DNA of 43,505 bases from Clostridium sp. 1001270J_160509_D11 (GTDB taxonomy: Bacteria > Bacillota > Clostridia > Peptostreptococcales > Peptostreptococcaceae). The stretch lies in assembly GCF_015667935.1 (NCBI RefSeq), contig NZ_JADPET010000004.1, positions 1 to 43,505 on the forward strand, given 5' to 3'. The notes under the pieces were generated by a model. The model did no database searches and was not told the origin of the DNA. It saw nothing but the letters and a program-made list of their open reading frames with translations. Below, piece by piece: positions 33,300 through 42,190 of the stretch. Every line of letters starts with the position of its first letter. Within the stretch, counting starts at the first letter, position 1. A program made the position numbers and the translations under genes.

Positions 33300-35939
33300 A
33301 TGAAAAAAATGGGTTGCAACGAGATTAGAAAATCTTTTACAGATTTCTTCGAATCTAAAGGACATTATGTAGGTAAGAGTTCATCTTTAATACCAAAAAA
33401 CGATAAAAGTTTATTATTAATAAACTCAGGGATGGCTCCACTTAAAAACTATTTCTCAGGAGTTGAAGTTCCACCAAGAAATAGAATGAGTACAGTTCAA
33501 AAATGTATAAGAACGGGAGATATAGAAAACGTAGGTAAAACTGCAAGACACGGTACATTCTTCGAAATGATGGGTAACTTCTCATTTGGAGATTACTTCA
33601 AAGAAGATGCTATAAAATGGGCTTGGGAATTCGTAACTAAACATTTAGAAATACCAGAAGAAAAAATATGGGCTACAGTATACTTAAATGACGATGAAGC
33701 TCGTGACTTATGGTTAAAATACTCAACTATACCACAAGAAAGAATAGTTAGATTAGGAAAAGACGATAACTTCTGGGAAATAGGATTAGGACCATGTGGA
33801 CCTTGTTCAGAATTATACTATGACAGAGGTGAAGAATACGGATGTGATAATCCAGATTGTAAACCAGGATGTGACTGTGATAGATACTTAGAATTCTGGA
33901 ACTTAGTTTTCACTCAATTTGATAGACAAGAAGATGGAAGTTATCCAGAACTTACTCATAAAAATATAGATACAGGTATGGGTCTTGAAAGAATAGGTTG
34001 TATAATGCAAGGTGTTGACAATATATTCGAAGTTGACACTATAAGAGCTATAATAGATGAAATAGAAAAAATATCAGGTGTTAAATACGGTTCAGATGCT
34101 AAAAGTGATGTATCAATAAGAATAATAACTGACCACATAAGAGCAACAAGCTTTATGATAGCTGATGGAATACTTCCATCAAACGAAGGTCGTGGATATG
34201 TTCTTAGAAGATTATTAAGAAGAGCTGCAAGACACGGTAAATTATTAGGAATAAAAGAAGATTACTTATACAACTTATTTGATGTAGTTAAAGAAGTAAG
34301 TGGAGAAGCTTATCCAGAACTTATAGAAAAAGAAGGTTACATCAAAAAAGTTATAAAAATAGAAGAAGAAAAATTCAATGAAACTATAGACCAAGGTAGT
34401 GAAATACTAAACGGATATATAGAAGAATTAAAAGCAAACAACGAAAGTACATTAGCTGGAGAAAAAGTATTCAAATTATACGATACTTATGGATTCCCAA
34501 TGGACTTAACTCAAGAAATATTAGAAGAAGTTGGATTTGATTTAGATGAAGAAGGATTCAACGCAGAAATGGATAAACAAAGAGAAAGAGCTAGAAGTGC
34601 AAGAGGAAATATGGAAGGTGAAAGCTGGAAAGAAGATCCACTTTCTACATTAGACGCTTCAGTAGCATCTACTTTTGAAGGATATAAACATTTATCTACT
34701 ACAGGAGTTGTAACTGCTATAGTTAAAGGTGACGAAATAGTAGACACTATAACTGAAGGTGATGAAGCAGTAATAGTACTTGATAGAACTACTTTCTATG
34801 CTGAAGGTGGGGGACAAGTAGGTGACTCTGGTATATTAGAAAACGAAAATGCATTATTTGAAGTAATAACTACTAAAAAAGGTGCAAACAATACAATAAA
34901 ACACATAGGTGTTGTTAAAAAAGGTAGCATAAATACTAAAGATGCATTAAAATCATTAGTAAATAGAGAAATAAGAATGGCATCAGCTAGAAACCATTCA
35001 GCTACACACTTATTACACAAAGCTTTAAAAGAAACTTTAGGAGAACATGTTAACCAAGCTGGTTCATTAGTAACTCCAGATAGATTAAGATTCGATATAA
35101 CTCACTTTGAGCCAATATCAAAAGAAGAGTTAGATATAATAGAAAGAAAAGTAAATGACGTTATTTTACAATCTCTTGATATAGAATGTGAAGTAATGGG
35201 AATAAACGAAGCTAAAGAAAAAGGGGCAATGGCTCTATTTGGTGAAAAATATGGAAATGAAGTAAGAGTTGTATCTATGGGAGATTATTCTATAGAACTT
35301 TGTGGTGGTACTCACTTAACAAACACTTCTCAAGTAGGATTATTTAAAATATTATCTGAAGGTGGAGTAGCAGCTGGAGTAAGAAGAATAGAAGCTATTA
35401 CAGGAAGAAGCGTATATGAATACTTAAATTCAAGAGATGAATTAATCGAAGAAGCATGCTCTGCATTAAAAACTAAAGAAGATAACTTAGTAAATAGAGC
35501 ACAAGCTATAGTAGAAGAAAATAAATCTTTAGCAAAAGAACTTCATGAAGTAAAAGCTAAAATGAGTTTACAATCAGCTGACAAACTTATGGATTCAAAA
35601 GTTGATATAAATGGAGTAAGCTTACTTACTGCAAAATTTGAAGATATGGATATGAATTCATTAAAAGAAATGGCAGATAATTTAAGAGATAAATTACAAA
35701 GCGGTGTAGTAGCTATCTCTAATGTTAGTGATTCTAAAGTTAACTTCGTAGTTACAGCAACTAAAGATGTTATAGAAAAAGGAATTCACAGTGGAAACAT
35801 AGTAAAAGAAATAGCACAAATTGCAGGCGGTAAAGGTGGCGGAAGACCTAACATGGCTCAAGCTGGAGCAACTGACGCTACAAAAATAGATGAAGCTCTA
35901 AGCTATGCTTGTGAGGTTATAAAAAGCCAAATAAAATAA
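33300..35939 (+). CDS. alaS: alanyl-tRNA synthetase
   Basis: Class II synthetase charging tRNA-Ala, 879 aa, full length. The N-terminal catalytic domain has MGCNEIRKSFTDFFESKGH, LLINSGMAPLKNYF and GTFFEMMGNFSFGDYFKEDA. The editing domain has the zinc-type HSATHLLHKA (His near 566) and CGGTHL (near 667). The C-terminal C-Ala domain ends GGKGGGRPNMAQAGATD. An insertion with several Cys (GCDNPDCKPGCDCDRY) lies near residues 180-196, as seen in some bacterial AlaRS. AGGAGG lies 9 bases before the ATG. It is controlled by the T-box upstream. Confidence 0.98.
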   Translation: MKKMGCNEIRKSFTDFFESKGHYVGKSSSLIPKNDKSLLLINSGMAPLKNYFSGVEVPPRNRMSTVQKCIRTGDIENVGKTARHGTFFEMMGNFSFGDYFKEDAIKWAWEFVTKHLEIPEEKIWATVYLNDDEARDLWLKYSTIPQERIVRLGKDDNFWEIGLGPCGPCSELYYDRGEEYGCDNPDCKPGCDCDRYLEFWNLVFTQFDRQEDGSYPELTHKNIDTGMGLERIGCIMQGVDNIFEVDTIRAIIDEIEKISGVKYGSDAKSDVSIRIITDHIRATSFMIADGILPSNEGRGYVLRRLLRRAARHGKLLGIKEDYLYNLFDVVKEVSGEAYPELIEKEGYIKKVIKIEEEKFNETIDQGSEILNGYIEELKANNESTLAGEKVFKLYDTYGFPMDLTQEILEEVGFDLDEEGFNAEMDKQRERARSARGNMEGESWKEDPLSTLDASVASTFEGYKHLSTTGVVTAIVKGDEIVDTITEGDEAVIVLDRTTFYAEGGGQVGDSGILENENALFEVITTKKGANNTIKHIGVVKKGSINTKDALKSLVNREIRMASARNHSATHLLHKALKETLGEHVNQAGSLVTPDRLRFDITHFEPISKEELDIIERKVNDVILQSLDIECEVMGINEAKEKGAMALFGEKYGNEVRVVSMGDYSIELCGGTHLTNTSQVGLFKILSEGGVAAGVRRIEAITGRSVYEYLNSRDELIEEACSALKTKEDNLVNRAQAIVEENKSLAKELHEVKAKMSLQSADKLMDSKVDINGVSLLTAKFEDMDMNSLKEMADNLRDKLQSGVVAISNVSDSKVNFVVTATKDVIEKGIHSGNIVKEIAQIAGGKGGGRPNMAQAGATDATKIDEALSYACEVIKSQIK

Positions 35940-35952
35940 TAGTCTATAAATA

Positions 35953-35989
35953 ACCAAAAGCTCTTATATAATTTGAGCTTTTGGGGATT
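35953..35989 (+). terminator. hairpin after alaS, weak terminator
   Basis: Perfect 10-bp stem CCAAAAGCTC (35953-35962) with GAGCTTTTGG (35975-35984), followed by only GGATTTT, so termination may be incomplete and ireB could receive readthrough. Confidence 0.6.
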
Positions 35990-36012
35990 TTAACTAATGG
36001 AGGGCTTTAAGT

Positions 36013-36273
36013 ATGGATAGAAATTTAGATTACACAATGAAATTTGAGGGTATATCAGAAGAAAAACTGAGCATAAAAGAAACTTTACAATATGTTTATG
36101 AAGCATTAGAAGAAAAGAAACGTTATGACCCTATTGACCAAATTATAGGATATATACTTTCTGGGGACTCAAGCTATATAACAAGCAATAGAAATGCAAG
36201 AAGCATAATAAAAAAATACGAAAGAGATGAGTTATTAAAAGAACTATTAAAAAGCTATCTATCAAAAGAATAG
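36013..36273 (+). CDS. ireB: IreB family regulatory phosphoprotein
   Basis: Small protein of 86 aa (formerly DUF965). In Enterococcus faecalis IreB is phosphorylated on N-terminal threonines by the PASTA-type kinase IreK and restrains cephalosporin resistance. Here LDYTMKF near the N-terminus offers Thr8 as the likely target, followed by the conserved VYEALEEKKRYDPIDQIIGYILSGDSSYITSNRNAR. A GGAGGGC site precedes the ATG. Its usual place between alaS and ruvX is kept, but here a large membrane-protein gene is inserted before ruvX, 42 bases downstream. Confidence 0.93.
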   Translation: MDRNLDYTMKFEGISEEKLSIKETLQYVYEALEEKKRYDPIDQIIGYILSGDSSYITSNRNARSIIKKYERDELLKELLKSYLSKE

Positions 36274-36315
36274 AACAGCTTACCTTACAAGGTAGGATAG
36301 AAAGAGGTTGACTTA

Positions 36316-38520
36316 ATGAAGAAAAAATTAATATCACTTTTATTATCACTAATGGTAATTTTAAGTTTTTCTATGTCTAGTGTATATGCTGACACCAACC
36401 AACAAGGAAAAATAATATATATTAGTTTAAATAGAACAAGCTTAGAACATTTACTTGAGATACCTATAATACAAAAAAAGACATCTGATAGTGGTTATGT
36501 TGCCCTTATGACTACTCGTGGTGATGGATCAAATAGTGATCAAAAATCTTTTGCAAGTATAGGTGCAGGTGTAAGAGCTAATGTTTTAGACCAAGATTAT
36601 ACAATATTTGAATCTTTAGATAAGGATGGAAAGGAACAATTTAAAGCTGTAACAGGCGCAACTCCTTGGGCTATCAATAATCTAAGAATAAATAGAGATT
36701 TAAATCAAAACTCTGATTATGGAAGTTATGGTGCAACTCTTGGTACTTTAGGAACAACATTAAACGAAAATGGTTTAAAAGTTGCGCTTCTTGGAAATAG
36801 TGATATAATCAAAAACGGTGAACTTAAAAAGATAAGAAATCTAGCTTTAACATGTATGGATAAGTATGGTAGAGTTAAATCTGGAAATGTCGACGACATA
36901 AATAAAAATGATAATACTATGCCATATGGTATCTCAACTGACTATGAAAAACTAAAAAAAGAGACAAAAAAATATTATGAAAACAGTGATATTACTTTTG
37001 TTGAACTTGGAGATACATACAGATTAGATGAGTTTAGAAAAAATCTAAACGAAAATACTTACAAATCTATGCAAGACGAAATATATAAAAGAGTTAGCGA
37101 TTACTTGACAGAAGTCTTTGATATGGTAGGTGAAAATGATACTGTATATATAGTAAGTGAATTCCAAAGTAACTTAGATAATCTAAATAAAAGAAGATTA
37201 GCGCCAGTTATGAAGTTTACAAAAGACGGATATGGCCTGTTAGAATCAGCTACAACTAGAAATAACGGTATAGTGAGTAATATCGATATAGGTGTAGATA
37301 TTTTAAATGAATTTGGAATAAAAAATGAGTTAATGATAGGAAAACCATTTAAAACTGTACAAGCTGAAAATGGAATCGAAAAACTGACAAATGACTTTAA
37401 GAGAATTGTCTCAATAAACAGCATAAGAGCATCAGTTGTAAACACTTATGTAGGAATAGTATCTGCATCATGGGTTATAGCTATGATAGCATTATTATTT
37501 AAAAATAAAATACCTAAAAAAGAAAAAGGTCTAGGTAGAGACCAAATATTTAAAATTCTAAAAGAGTTTATAAAATTAGGACTTATAATGCCGTTAGCAT
37601 TTTTAACTGCACCAATATTCCAATTTAAAACTCAAACTGGATTAGTAACAGGAGTATTAATAGCAACAATTATCTACTACGTAATAGGATCTACAGTATT
37701 TAAAAAGGATGATATTAAACAAATGGGATTCTATGCGTTTTTAACAATAGGATTGATTATACTTGACTGTATAATAGGAACTCCACTTATGAAGAGCAAT
37801 ATAATGAGTTATGATGCTATAAATGGAGCTAGATATTATGGCGTAGGTAACGAATATGAAGGTGTTACTATCGCAAGTGCTGTATTTGCATTAGCTGTTT
37901 TATTAAACTACAAAAAAATACCTAAATGGTTAGCAGTCGTATTATCTATAATTATACTAGTTACTAGTGCGATGCCTTCAATGGGAGCAAATGTTGGAGG
38001 GGCTATATCAGAATGTGTAGCTTATTTATTATTTATACTTCTTATATTTGATGTTAAGTTAGACTTAAAGAAAATAATTATGATAGGAGTAGCTACAGTA
38101 TTAGTTGTTGTAGCATTTGCAGGATTAGATTTCTTAATGGGAAGTGAATCTCATTTATCAGTATTTACTAATCAAATAATTCAAGAAGGTCCAGCAGCTA
38201 TAATCAATACATTTGGAAGAAAAATACAAATGAATATGAAGTTAGCTAAATCAAGTGTATGGGTAAATATACTAATTGTAAGTATTGTTATAATTGGAGC
38301 TCTTATATTTAAACCATCTGGATACTTCAAAAAAATCCATGACAGATATCCTATGATATTTAAAGGATTTATGGCTTCATTTGTAGGATGTATAGTAACA
38401 TTACTAGTAAATGATTCAGGAATAGTAGCTGCATCTACAGCGGCGATTTATATACTAATTCCTCTTATAATAATTAGTATTAATATGAGTTTATTTGATA
38501 AAAATAAAGATACAGAATAA
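36316..38520 (+). CDS. membrane protein with degenerate alkaline-phosphatase-like ectodomain
   Basis: Unnamed protein of 734 aa. A signal peptide (residues 1-25, ending SVYA) precedes a soluble part up to about 370 and then roughly 11 membrane segments. The soluble part resembles alkaline-phosphatase-superfamily proteins: IIYISLNRTSLEHLL, SFASIGAGVRAN, DITFVELGDTYRLDEFRK, TVYIVSEFQS, APVMKF and GIVSNIDIGVDILNEFGI. Key catalytic positions look changed: the metal Asp after the first strand is Asn (SLN), and the usual SDHG is SEFQS. The membrane half has GARYYGVGNEYEG and SAMPSMGANVGG, motifs I recall in related multi-membrane proteins of unknown function. It may bind rather than cleave an envelope precursor; this is inference. 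It lies between ireB and ruvX with a terminator after it. Confidence 0.75.
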   Translation: MKKKLISLLLSLMVILSFSMSSVYADTNQQGKIIYISLNRTSLEHLLEIPIIQKKTSDSGYVALMTTRGDGSNSDQKSFASIGAGVRANVLDQDYTIFESLDKDGKEQFKAVTGATPWAINNLRINRDLNQNSDYGSYGATLGTLGTTLNENGLKVALLGNSDIIKNGELKKIRNLALTCMDKYGRVKSGNVDDINKNDNTMPYGISTDYEKLKKETKKYYENSDITFVELGDTYRLDEFRKNLNENTYKSMQDEIYKRVSDYLTEVFDMVGENDTVYIVSEFQSNLDNLNKRRLAPVMKFTKDGYGLLESATTRNNGIVSNIDIGVDILNEFGIKNELMIGKPFKTVQAENGIEKLTNDFKRIVSINSIRASVVNTYVGIVSASWVIAMIALLFKNKIPKKEKGLGRDQIFKILKEFIKLGLIMPLAFLTAPIFQFKTQTGLVTGVLIATIIYYVIGSTVFKKDDIKQMGFYAFLTIGLIILDCIIGTPLMKSNIMSYDAINGARYYGVGNEYEGVTIASAVFALAVLLNYKKIPKWLAVVLSIIILVTSAMPSMGANVGGAISECVAYLLFILLIFDVKLDLKKIIMIGVATVLVVVAFAGLDFLMGSESHLSVFTNQIIQEGPAAIINTFGRKIQMNMKLAKSSVWVNILIVSIVIIGALIFKPSGYFKKIHDRYPMIFKGFMASFVGCIVTLLVNDSGIVAASTAAIYILIPLIIISINMSLFDKNKDTE

Positions 38521-38535
38521 ATTTTTCTGAAAATC

Positions 38536-38570
38536 AAAAATTAGTCAGGATTAACCTGACTAATTTTTTT
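38536..38570 (+). terminator. strong intrinsic terminator after the membrane protein gene
   Basis: Perfect 14-bp stem AAAAATTAGTCAGG (38536-38549) with CCTGACTAATTTTT (38555-38568), 5-base loop, T run. Confidence 0.95.
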
Positions 38571-38622
38571 AAGACAAAGCTAAACTAAATATACGAATAA
38601 TTAATTGATTAAGGAGAACAAT

Positions 38623-39048
38623 ATGTTAGATGGAAGAATAATGGGCCTAGATATAGGTGACAAGACAATAGGAGTTGCTGTAAGTGATATAATGGGTATA
38701 ACAGCACAAGGTGTAAAAACTATAAGAAGAGAGTCTAAGAAAAAAGACATCGAAGAATTAAAAAACATAATAAAAGAAAGACAAGTAAATAAAATTGTAT
38801 CAGGTCTTCCAAAAAATATGAATGGTACTTTAGGACCACAAGGAGAAAAAGTTTTAAAATTCTGTGATTTAATAAAAGAAGAAACAGGATTAGAAATTGA
38901 TTTTTGGGATGAAAGATTGACAACAGTAGCAGCAGAAAGATCTCTTATAGAAGGTGATGTAAGCCGTAAAAAGAGAAAAAAAGTAATAGATATGTTAGCT
39001 GCAGTAATAATATTACAAGGTTATTTAGATAGCAAGTCAAAATTTTAA
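38623..39048 (+). CDS. ruvX: YqgF/RuvX-type pre-16S rRNA nuclease
   Basis: RNase H-fold nuclease; in E. coli YqgF matures the 5' end of 16S rRNA, and the family is also called putative Holliday junction resolvase. The 141 aa contain [16 protein letters not shown] with the first catalytic Asp, [28 protein letters not shown] with Glu, and [14 protein letters not shown] with Asp. The frame is open from 38605, but AAGGAG at 38610-38615 places the start at the ATG at 38623. A 22-bp palindrome and a DUF1292 gene follow. Confidence 0.95.
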   Translation: MLDGRIMGLDIGDKTIGVAVSDIMGITAQGVKTIRRESKKKDIEELKNIIKERQVNKIVSGLPKNMNGTLGPQGEKVLKFCDLIKEETGLEIDFWDERLTTVAAERSLIEGDVSRKKRKKVIDMLAAVIILQGYLDSKSKF

Positions 39049-39083
39049 ATTATATTAAATAAAATATGTTAAAATTTCTATTT

Positions 39084-39105
39084 ATGATATATAATTATAT
39101 ATCAT
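39084..39105. repeat. 22-bp perfect palindrome between ruvX and the DUF1292 gene
   Basis: ATGATATATAA (39084-39094) is followed directly by its exact complement (39095-39105). No T run follows, so a terminator is unlikely. Could be an operator or simple AT-rich sequence. Confidence 0.5.
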
Positions 39106-39157
39106 GATAAAAAATGAAAAATTATATCAATAAATTTATTTATAAAAGGAGAAAGAC

Positions 39158-39448
39158 ATGAACGAAATGAACGAAAATATAATAACATTATTAGATGAAG
39201 ATGGCCAAGAGGTTCAATTTGAAGTATGCTTAACTTTAGAAGCAGAAGGGAAAGAATACGCTATATTATTACCATTAGATGAAGAATCTTATGACGATGA
39301 TGAAGATGTAGCATTAGTATTTAGAATTGATTCTGATGAAAATGGAGATATATTAGTTCCATTAGAAGATGAAGAAGAATATCAAATAGTTGTTGATGTT
39401 TACAATACATTAATGGACGAAGAAGGATTAAATGACGACCAATTCTAA
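39158..39448 (+). CDS. DUF1292 family acidic protein
   Basis: Small, very acidic protein of 96 aa belonging to the DUF1292 (YrzB-like) family found between ruvX and fur in many Firmicutes. Characteristic segments: ITLLDEDGQEVQFEVCLTLEAEGKEYAILLPLDE, DVALVFRID and YQIVVDVYNTLMDEE. There are no known catalytic residues, membrane segments or signal peptide. The function is unknown. AAAAGGAG precedes the ATG by 7 bases. A terminator follows. Confidence 0.92.
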   Translation: MNEMNENIITLLDEDGQEVQFEVCLTLEAEGKEYAILLPLDEESYDDDEDVALVFRIDSDENGDILVPLEDEEEYQIVVDVYNTLMDEEGLNDDQF

Positions 39449-39463
39449 TTGAGAATTGATTAC

Positions 39464-39493
39464 AAATGGGGGGCTTATGCTCCTCATTTTTTG
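39464..39493 (+). terminator. intrinsic terminator after the DUF1292 gene
   Basis: AAATGGGGGGC (39464-39474) pairs with GCTCCTCATTT (39479-39489) using two wobble pairs, followed by Ts. Confidence 0.85.
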
Positions 39494-39579
39494 TTTTAAA
39501 TAAGATTTAATATCAAAAAATAAATATCTTCAATAGTTGAAATTACTTGAATTATCAGAAGTTAAAATCAAATGAAACG

Positions 39580-39608
39580 TTGACAAAATAAATAAAATAT
39601 CGTAAAAT
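39580..39608 (+). promoter_or_regulatory. fur promoter
   Basis: TTGACA (39580-39585), 17 bases, TAAAAT (39603-39608). I see no convincing 19-bp Fur box over it. Confidence 0.7.
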
Positions 39609-39645
39609 AATTAAAAGAGATTATCAGTTGAAAATAGGTGAGTTT

Positions 39646-40089
39646 ATGAAAGAATCAATAGAAAGCATAAAAGGTAGACTTAAGGAAACTGGTTTTAAAA
39701 TTACACCACAGAGAAGGGCTATATTAGAAATACTATTAGAAAATGACGATAAACATTTAAGTAGTGAAGAGATATATGACATGGTAAGAGTTTCTTGTCC
39801 AGAAATAGGACTAGCAACCGTTTATAGAACAATACAACTTTTAAGTGAAGTAGGGTTACTTTCTAAATTAAATTTAGATGATGGATGCATAAGATATGAA
39901 ATACGTCTTAATAAAGACGAAAAACATAATCATCATCACTTAATATGCGAAAAATGTGGTAGGATTATAGAAACAAAAGAGGATTTATTAGATGGAATAG
40001 AAGAGTTAATCCGTCAACAATATAAATTCAATGTTACAGACCATGATATTAAGTTTTTCGGAATATGTGAAGATTGTCAAAAAATATAA
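39646..40089 (+). CDS. fur: Fur family metal-dependent transcriptional regulator
   Basis: Ferric uptake regulator family, 147 aa. N-terminal winged HTH: GFKITPQRRAILEILLENDDKHLSSEEIYDMV and ATVYRTIQLLSEVGLL. The dimerisation domain has the HNHHH metal-binding cluster (94-98) and two structural zinc pairs, Cys101/Cys104 (CEKC) and Cys141/Cys144 (CEDC). Fur is favoured over PerR or Zur by overall resemblance to clostridial Fur, but the metal cannot be decided from sequence. A TTG at 39628 would lengthen it; GGTGAG just before the ATG at 39646 supports the shorter form, though the spacing is tight (3 bases). Confidence 0.9.
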   Translation: MKESIESIKGRLKETGFKITPQRRAILEILLENDDKHLSSEEIYDMVRVSCPEIGLATVYRTIQLLSEVGLLSKLNLDDGCIRYEIRLNKDEKHNHHHLICEKCGRIIETKEDLLDGIEELIRQQYKFNVTDHDIKFFGICEDCQKI

Positions 40090-40114
40090 GTCCTGAACGG
40101 GGCTTATATTTTTT
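40084..40114 (+). terminator. intrinsic terminator overlapping the fur stop
   Basis: ATAAGTCCT and GGGGCTTAT form a stem with wobble pairs around a short loop, followed by six Ts; the fur stop codon lies in the left arm. Confidence 0.75.
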
Positions 40115-40245
40115 GAAAATAAAATATAAACTAATAAATTAAAAACATACAACTTAAAAATTTTTTAGAGTAATTTTAGAATAAATAATTTTTTATTTTT
40201 ATAGATTAAAGATTTTATTGATTGAAATTTAAATGATTATAAGTC

Positions 40246-40312
40246 TTGTCATAATAATTAGAGAAATGTATTACGATTATGGGTTAAAATATCTTCGAAT
40301 TTATGATACAAT
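40246..40312 (+). promoter_or_regulatory. candidate promoter region for rnj
   Basis: Two possible promoters lie in the 307-base gap after fur: TTGTCA (40246-40251)-17-TATTAC (40269-40274), and an extended -10, TGATACAAT (40304-40312). An eight-T run lies at 40351-40358 without a convincing preceding stem. The 40115-40245 stretch is featureless and AT-rich. Confidence 0.35.
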
Positions 40313-40396
40313 AAAATCAGCTGGTAAAAGTGTACGTGATTTAATATTATTTTTTTTTGTAAATTTAAAATTGAATAGACAGAGGAGAGGATGCAA

Positions 40397-42067
40397 TTGT
40401 TTAAGAAAAACACCAACAAGATAAAGGTGATGGCTTTAGGTGGTCTTAACGAGATAGGTAAAAACATGACTTTAATCGAATACAAAGACGAGATAATTGT
40501 AATCGATGCAGGTCTTAGTTTCCCAGAAGACGAGATGCTAGGGGTGGATATCGTTATACCAGATATCACTTACCTACTTCAAAACCGCGACAAGATTAAA
40601 GGTATTTTTATAACACACGGTCATGAGGATCATATAGGAGCTCTTCCATACATCCTAAAGAAAATCGATGTACCTGTATATGGGACGATGCTTAGTATAG
40701 GATTAATACAAGTTAAATTAAAGGAGCATAAATTAAGTACAGCTAAATTAAATGTAGTTACTCCTAGACAAATAATTAAACTTGCAAATATGAGCGTTGA
40801 GTTTATTAAAAACAACCATAGTATACCAGGGGCATGTTCTATAGCAGTTCATACAGACCAAGGTATTATATACCATACAGGGGATTTCAAAATAGATTTA
40901 ACTCCAATCGATGGAGATATTATGGACTTACATAGAATATGCGAATTAGGTCAAGAAGGAGTACTTTTATTACTAGCAGATAGTACTAATGTTGAAAGAC
41001 CTGGATATACTATGTCAGAGAGAACAGTAGGAGCTGGACTAGATGATTTATTTAGAAGAGCTGGTGATAGTAGAATAATAGTAGCAACATTCTCTTCTAA
41101 TATACACAGACTACAACAAATAATAGATATGGCTAAAAAATGCAACAGAAAAGTAGCTATATCAGGTAGATCTATGGTTAACGTGATAGGTGTTGCTAGA
41201 GAATTGGGGTATTTAGATATAGAAGATGAAATGTTAGTTGATTTAAACGATATATCTAAATATAATGATAGTGAGCTTGTAATTATAACTACAGGGACTC
41301 AAGGAGAGCCTATGTCTGCACTTGCGAGAATGGCAAGTAGCGAACACAAAAAAGTAGAAATTAAAGCTGGGGATTTAGTAATAATATCAGCTCATCCAAT
41401 ACCAGGAAATGAAAAATTAATTTCAAAAGTTATAAATTTATTATTCGAAAAAGGTGCAAGAGTAGTATACAACGATATCGCTGATATACACGTTTCTGGT
41501 CATGCATCTCAAGAAGAATTAAAATTAATAAATGTTATGGCAAAACCTAAATTCTTTATGCCAGTGCATGGTGAGTACAGAATGTTAAAAAGACATTCTG
41601 AGCTAGCTCAAGAAGTGGGAATGCCAGCAGAAAATATATTTGTAATGCAAACAGGCCAAGTTCTAGAATTAGATAAAAATTCTGCGAAAGTTACTACTAC
41701 AGTTCCAATAGGAAATGTTTTAGTAGATGGTTTAGGTGTTGGAGATGTTGGAAATATAGTTTTAAGAGATAGAAAACATCTATCAGAAGATGGATTAATG
41801 ATAGTTGTTGTAACTATTTCAAAAGAAGACGGAAAAGTTTTAGCAGGTCCAGATATAATCTCAAGAGGATTTGTATATGTTAGAGAATCAGAAGATCTAA
41901 TGGATGGAGCAAAAACTGTAATAAAAGACGTCTTAAATGAATGTGAAGAAAAAAATATAAAAGAATGGGCTTATTTAAAAAATAATATAAAAGAAAATCT
42001 TAAAGAATATCTGTACACAAAAACTAAGAGAAATCCAATGATATTACCGATCATAATGGAAGTATAG
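40397..42067 (+). CDS. rnj: ribonuclease J
   Basis: Metallo-beta-lactamase-fold exo/endoribonuclease of the RNase J family, central to mRNA decay and rRNA maturation in Firmicutes. About 556 aa. Motifs: VMALGGLNEIGKNM, the zinc site FITHGHEDHIGALPY, NNHSIPGACSIAV, YHTGDFKIDLTPIDG, LLADSTNVERPGYTMSE (beta-CASP region), TTGTQGEPMSALARM, and DIHVSGHASQEELKLI ending PVHGEYRMLKRH. The start is uncertain. An ATG at 40391 directly abuts GAGGAGAGG, whereas a TTG at 40397 lies 9 bases after GAGGAG and gives FKKNTNKIKVMALGG; I prefer the TTG. It is a single gene with a terminator. Confidence 0.96.
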   Translation: MFKKNTNKIKVMALGGLNEIGKNMTLIEYKDEIIVIDAGLSFPEDEMLGVDIVIPDITYLLQNRDKIKGIFITHGHEDHIGALPYILKKIDVPVYGTMLSIGLIQVKLKEHKLSTAKLNVVTPRQIIKLANMSVEFIKNNHSIPGACSIAVHTDQGIIYHTGDFKIDLTPIDGDIMDLHRICELGQEGVLLLLADSTNVERPGYTMSERTVGAGLDDLFRRAGDSRIIVATFSSNIHRLQQIIDMAKKCNRKVAISGRSMVNVIGVARELGYLDIEDEMLVDLNDISKYNDSELVIITTGTQGEPMSALARMASSEHKKVEIKAGDLVIISAHPIPGNEKLISKVINLLFEKGARVVYNDIADIHVSGHASQEELKLINVMAKPKFFMPVHGEYRMLKRHSELAQEVGMPAENIFVMQTGQVLELDKNSAKVTTTVPIGNVLVDGLGVGDVGNIVLRDRKHLSEDGLMIVVVTISKEDGKVLAGPDIISRGFVYVRESEDLMDGAKTVIKDVLNECEEKNIKEWAYLKNNIKENLKEYLYTKTKRNPMILPIIMEV

Positions 42068-42076
42068 AAATAGATT

Positions 42077-42108
42077 AAAGGGATGCTAATTTTTAGCATC
42101 CCTTTTTG
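42077..42108 (+). terminator. intrinsic terminator after rnj
   Basis: Perfect 13-bp stem AAAGGGATGCTAA (42077-42089) with TTAGCATCCCTTT (42093-42105), 3-base loop, Ts. Confidence 0.95.
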
Positions 42109-42190
42109 CTTGCCAATAATACACTAATTATAAATTTCTGATTTTGGAAAATATACTATATATAGAATAATCATTTGAAGAGGTGACATT

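Noticed and set aside
39551-39627. ATTATCAG repeated at 39551 and 39620 around the fur promoter, considered as Fur boxes
   Set aside because: Only 8 bases are shared and neither copy extends to the inverted-repeat form of a Fur box.
40233-40424. 63-codon + frame running into the start of rnj
   Set aside because: No ribosome binding site before its ATG, no recognisable protein, and it overlaps the rnj ribosome binding site and start in another frame.
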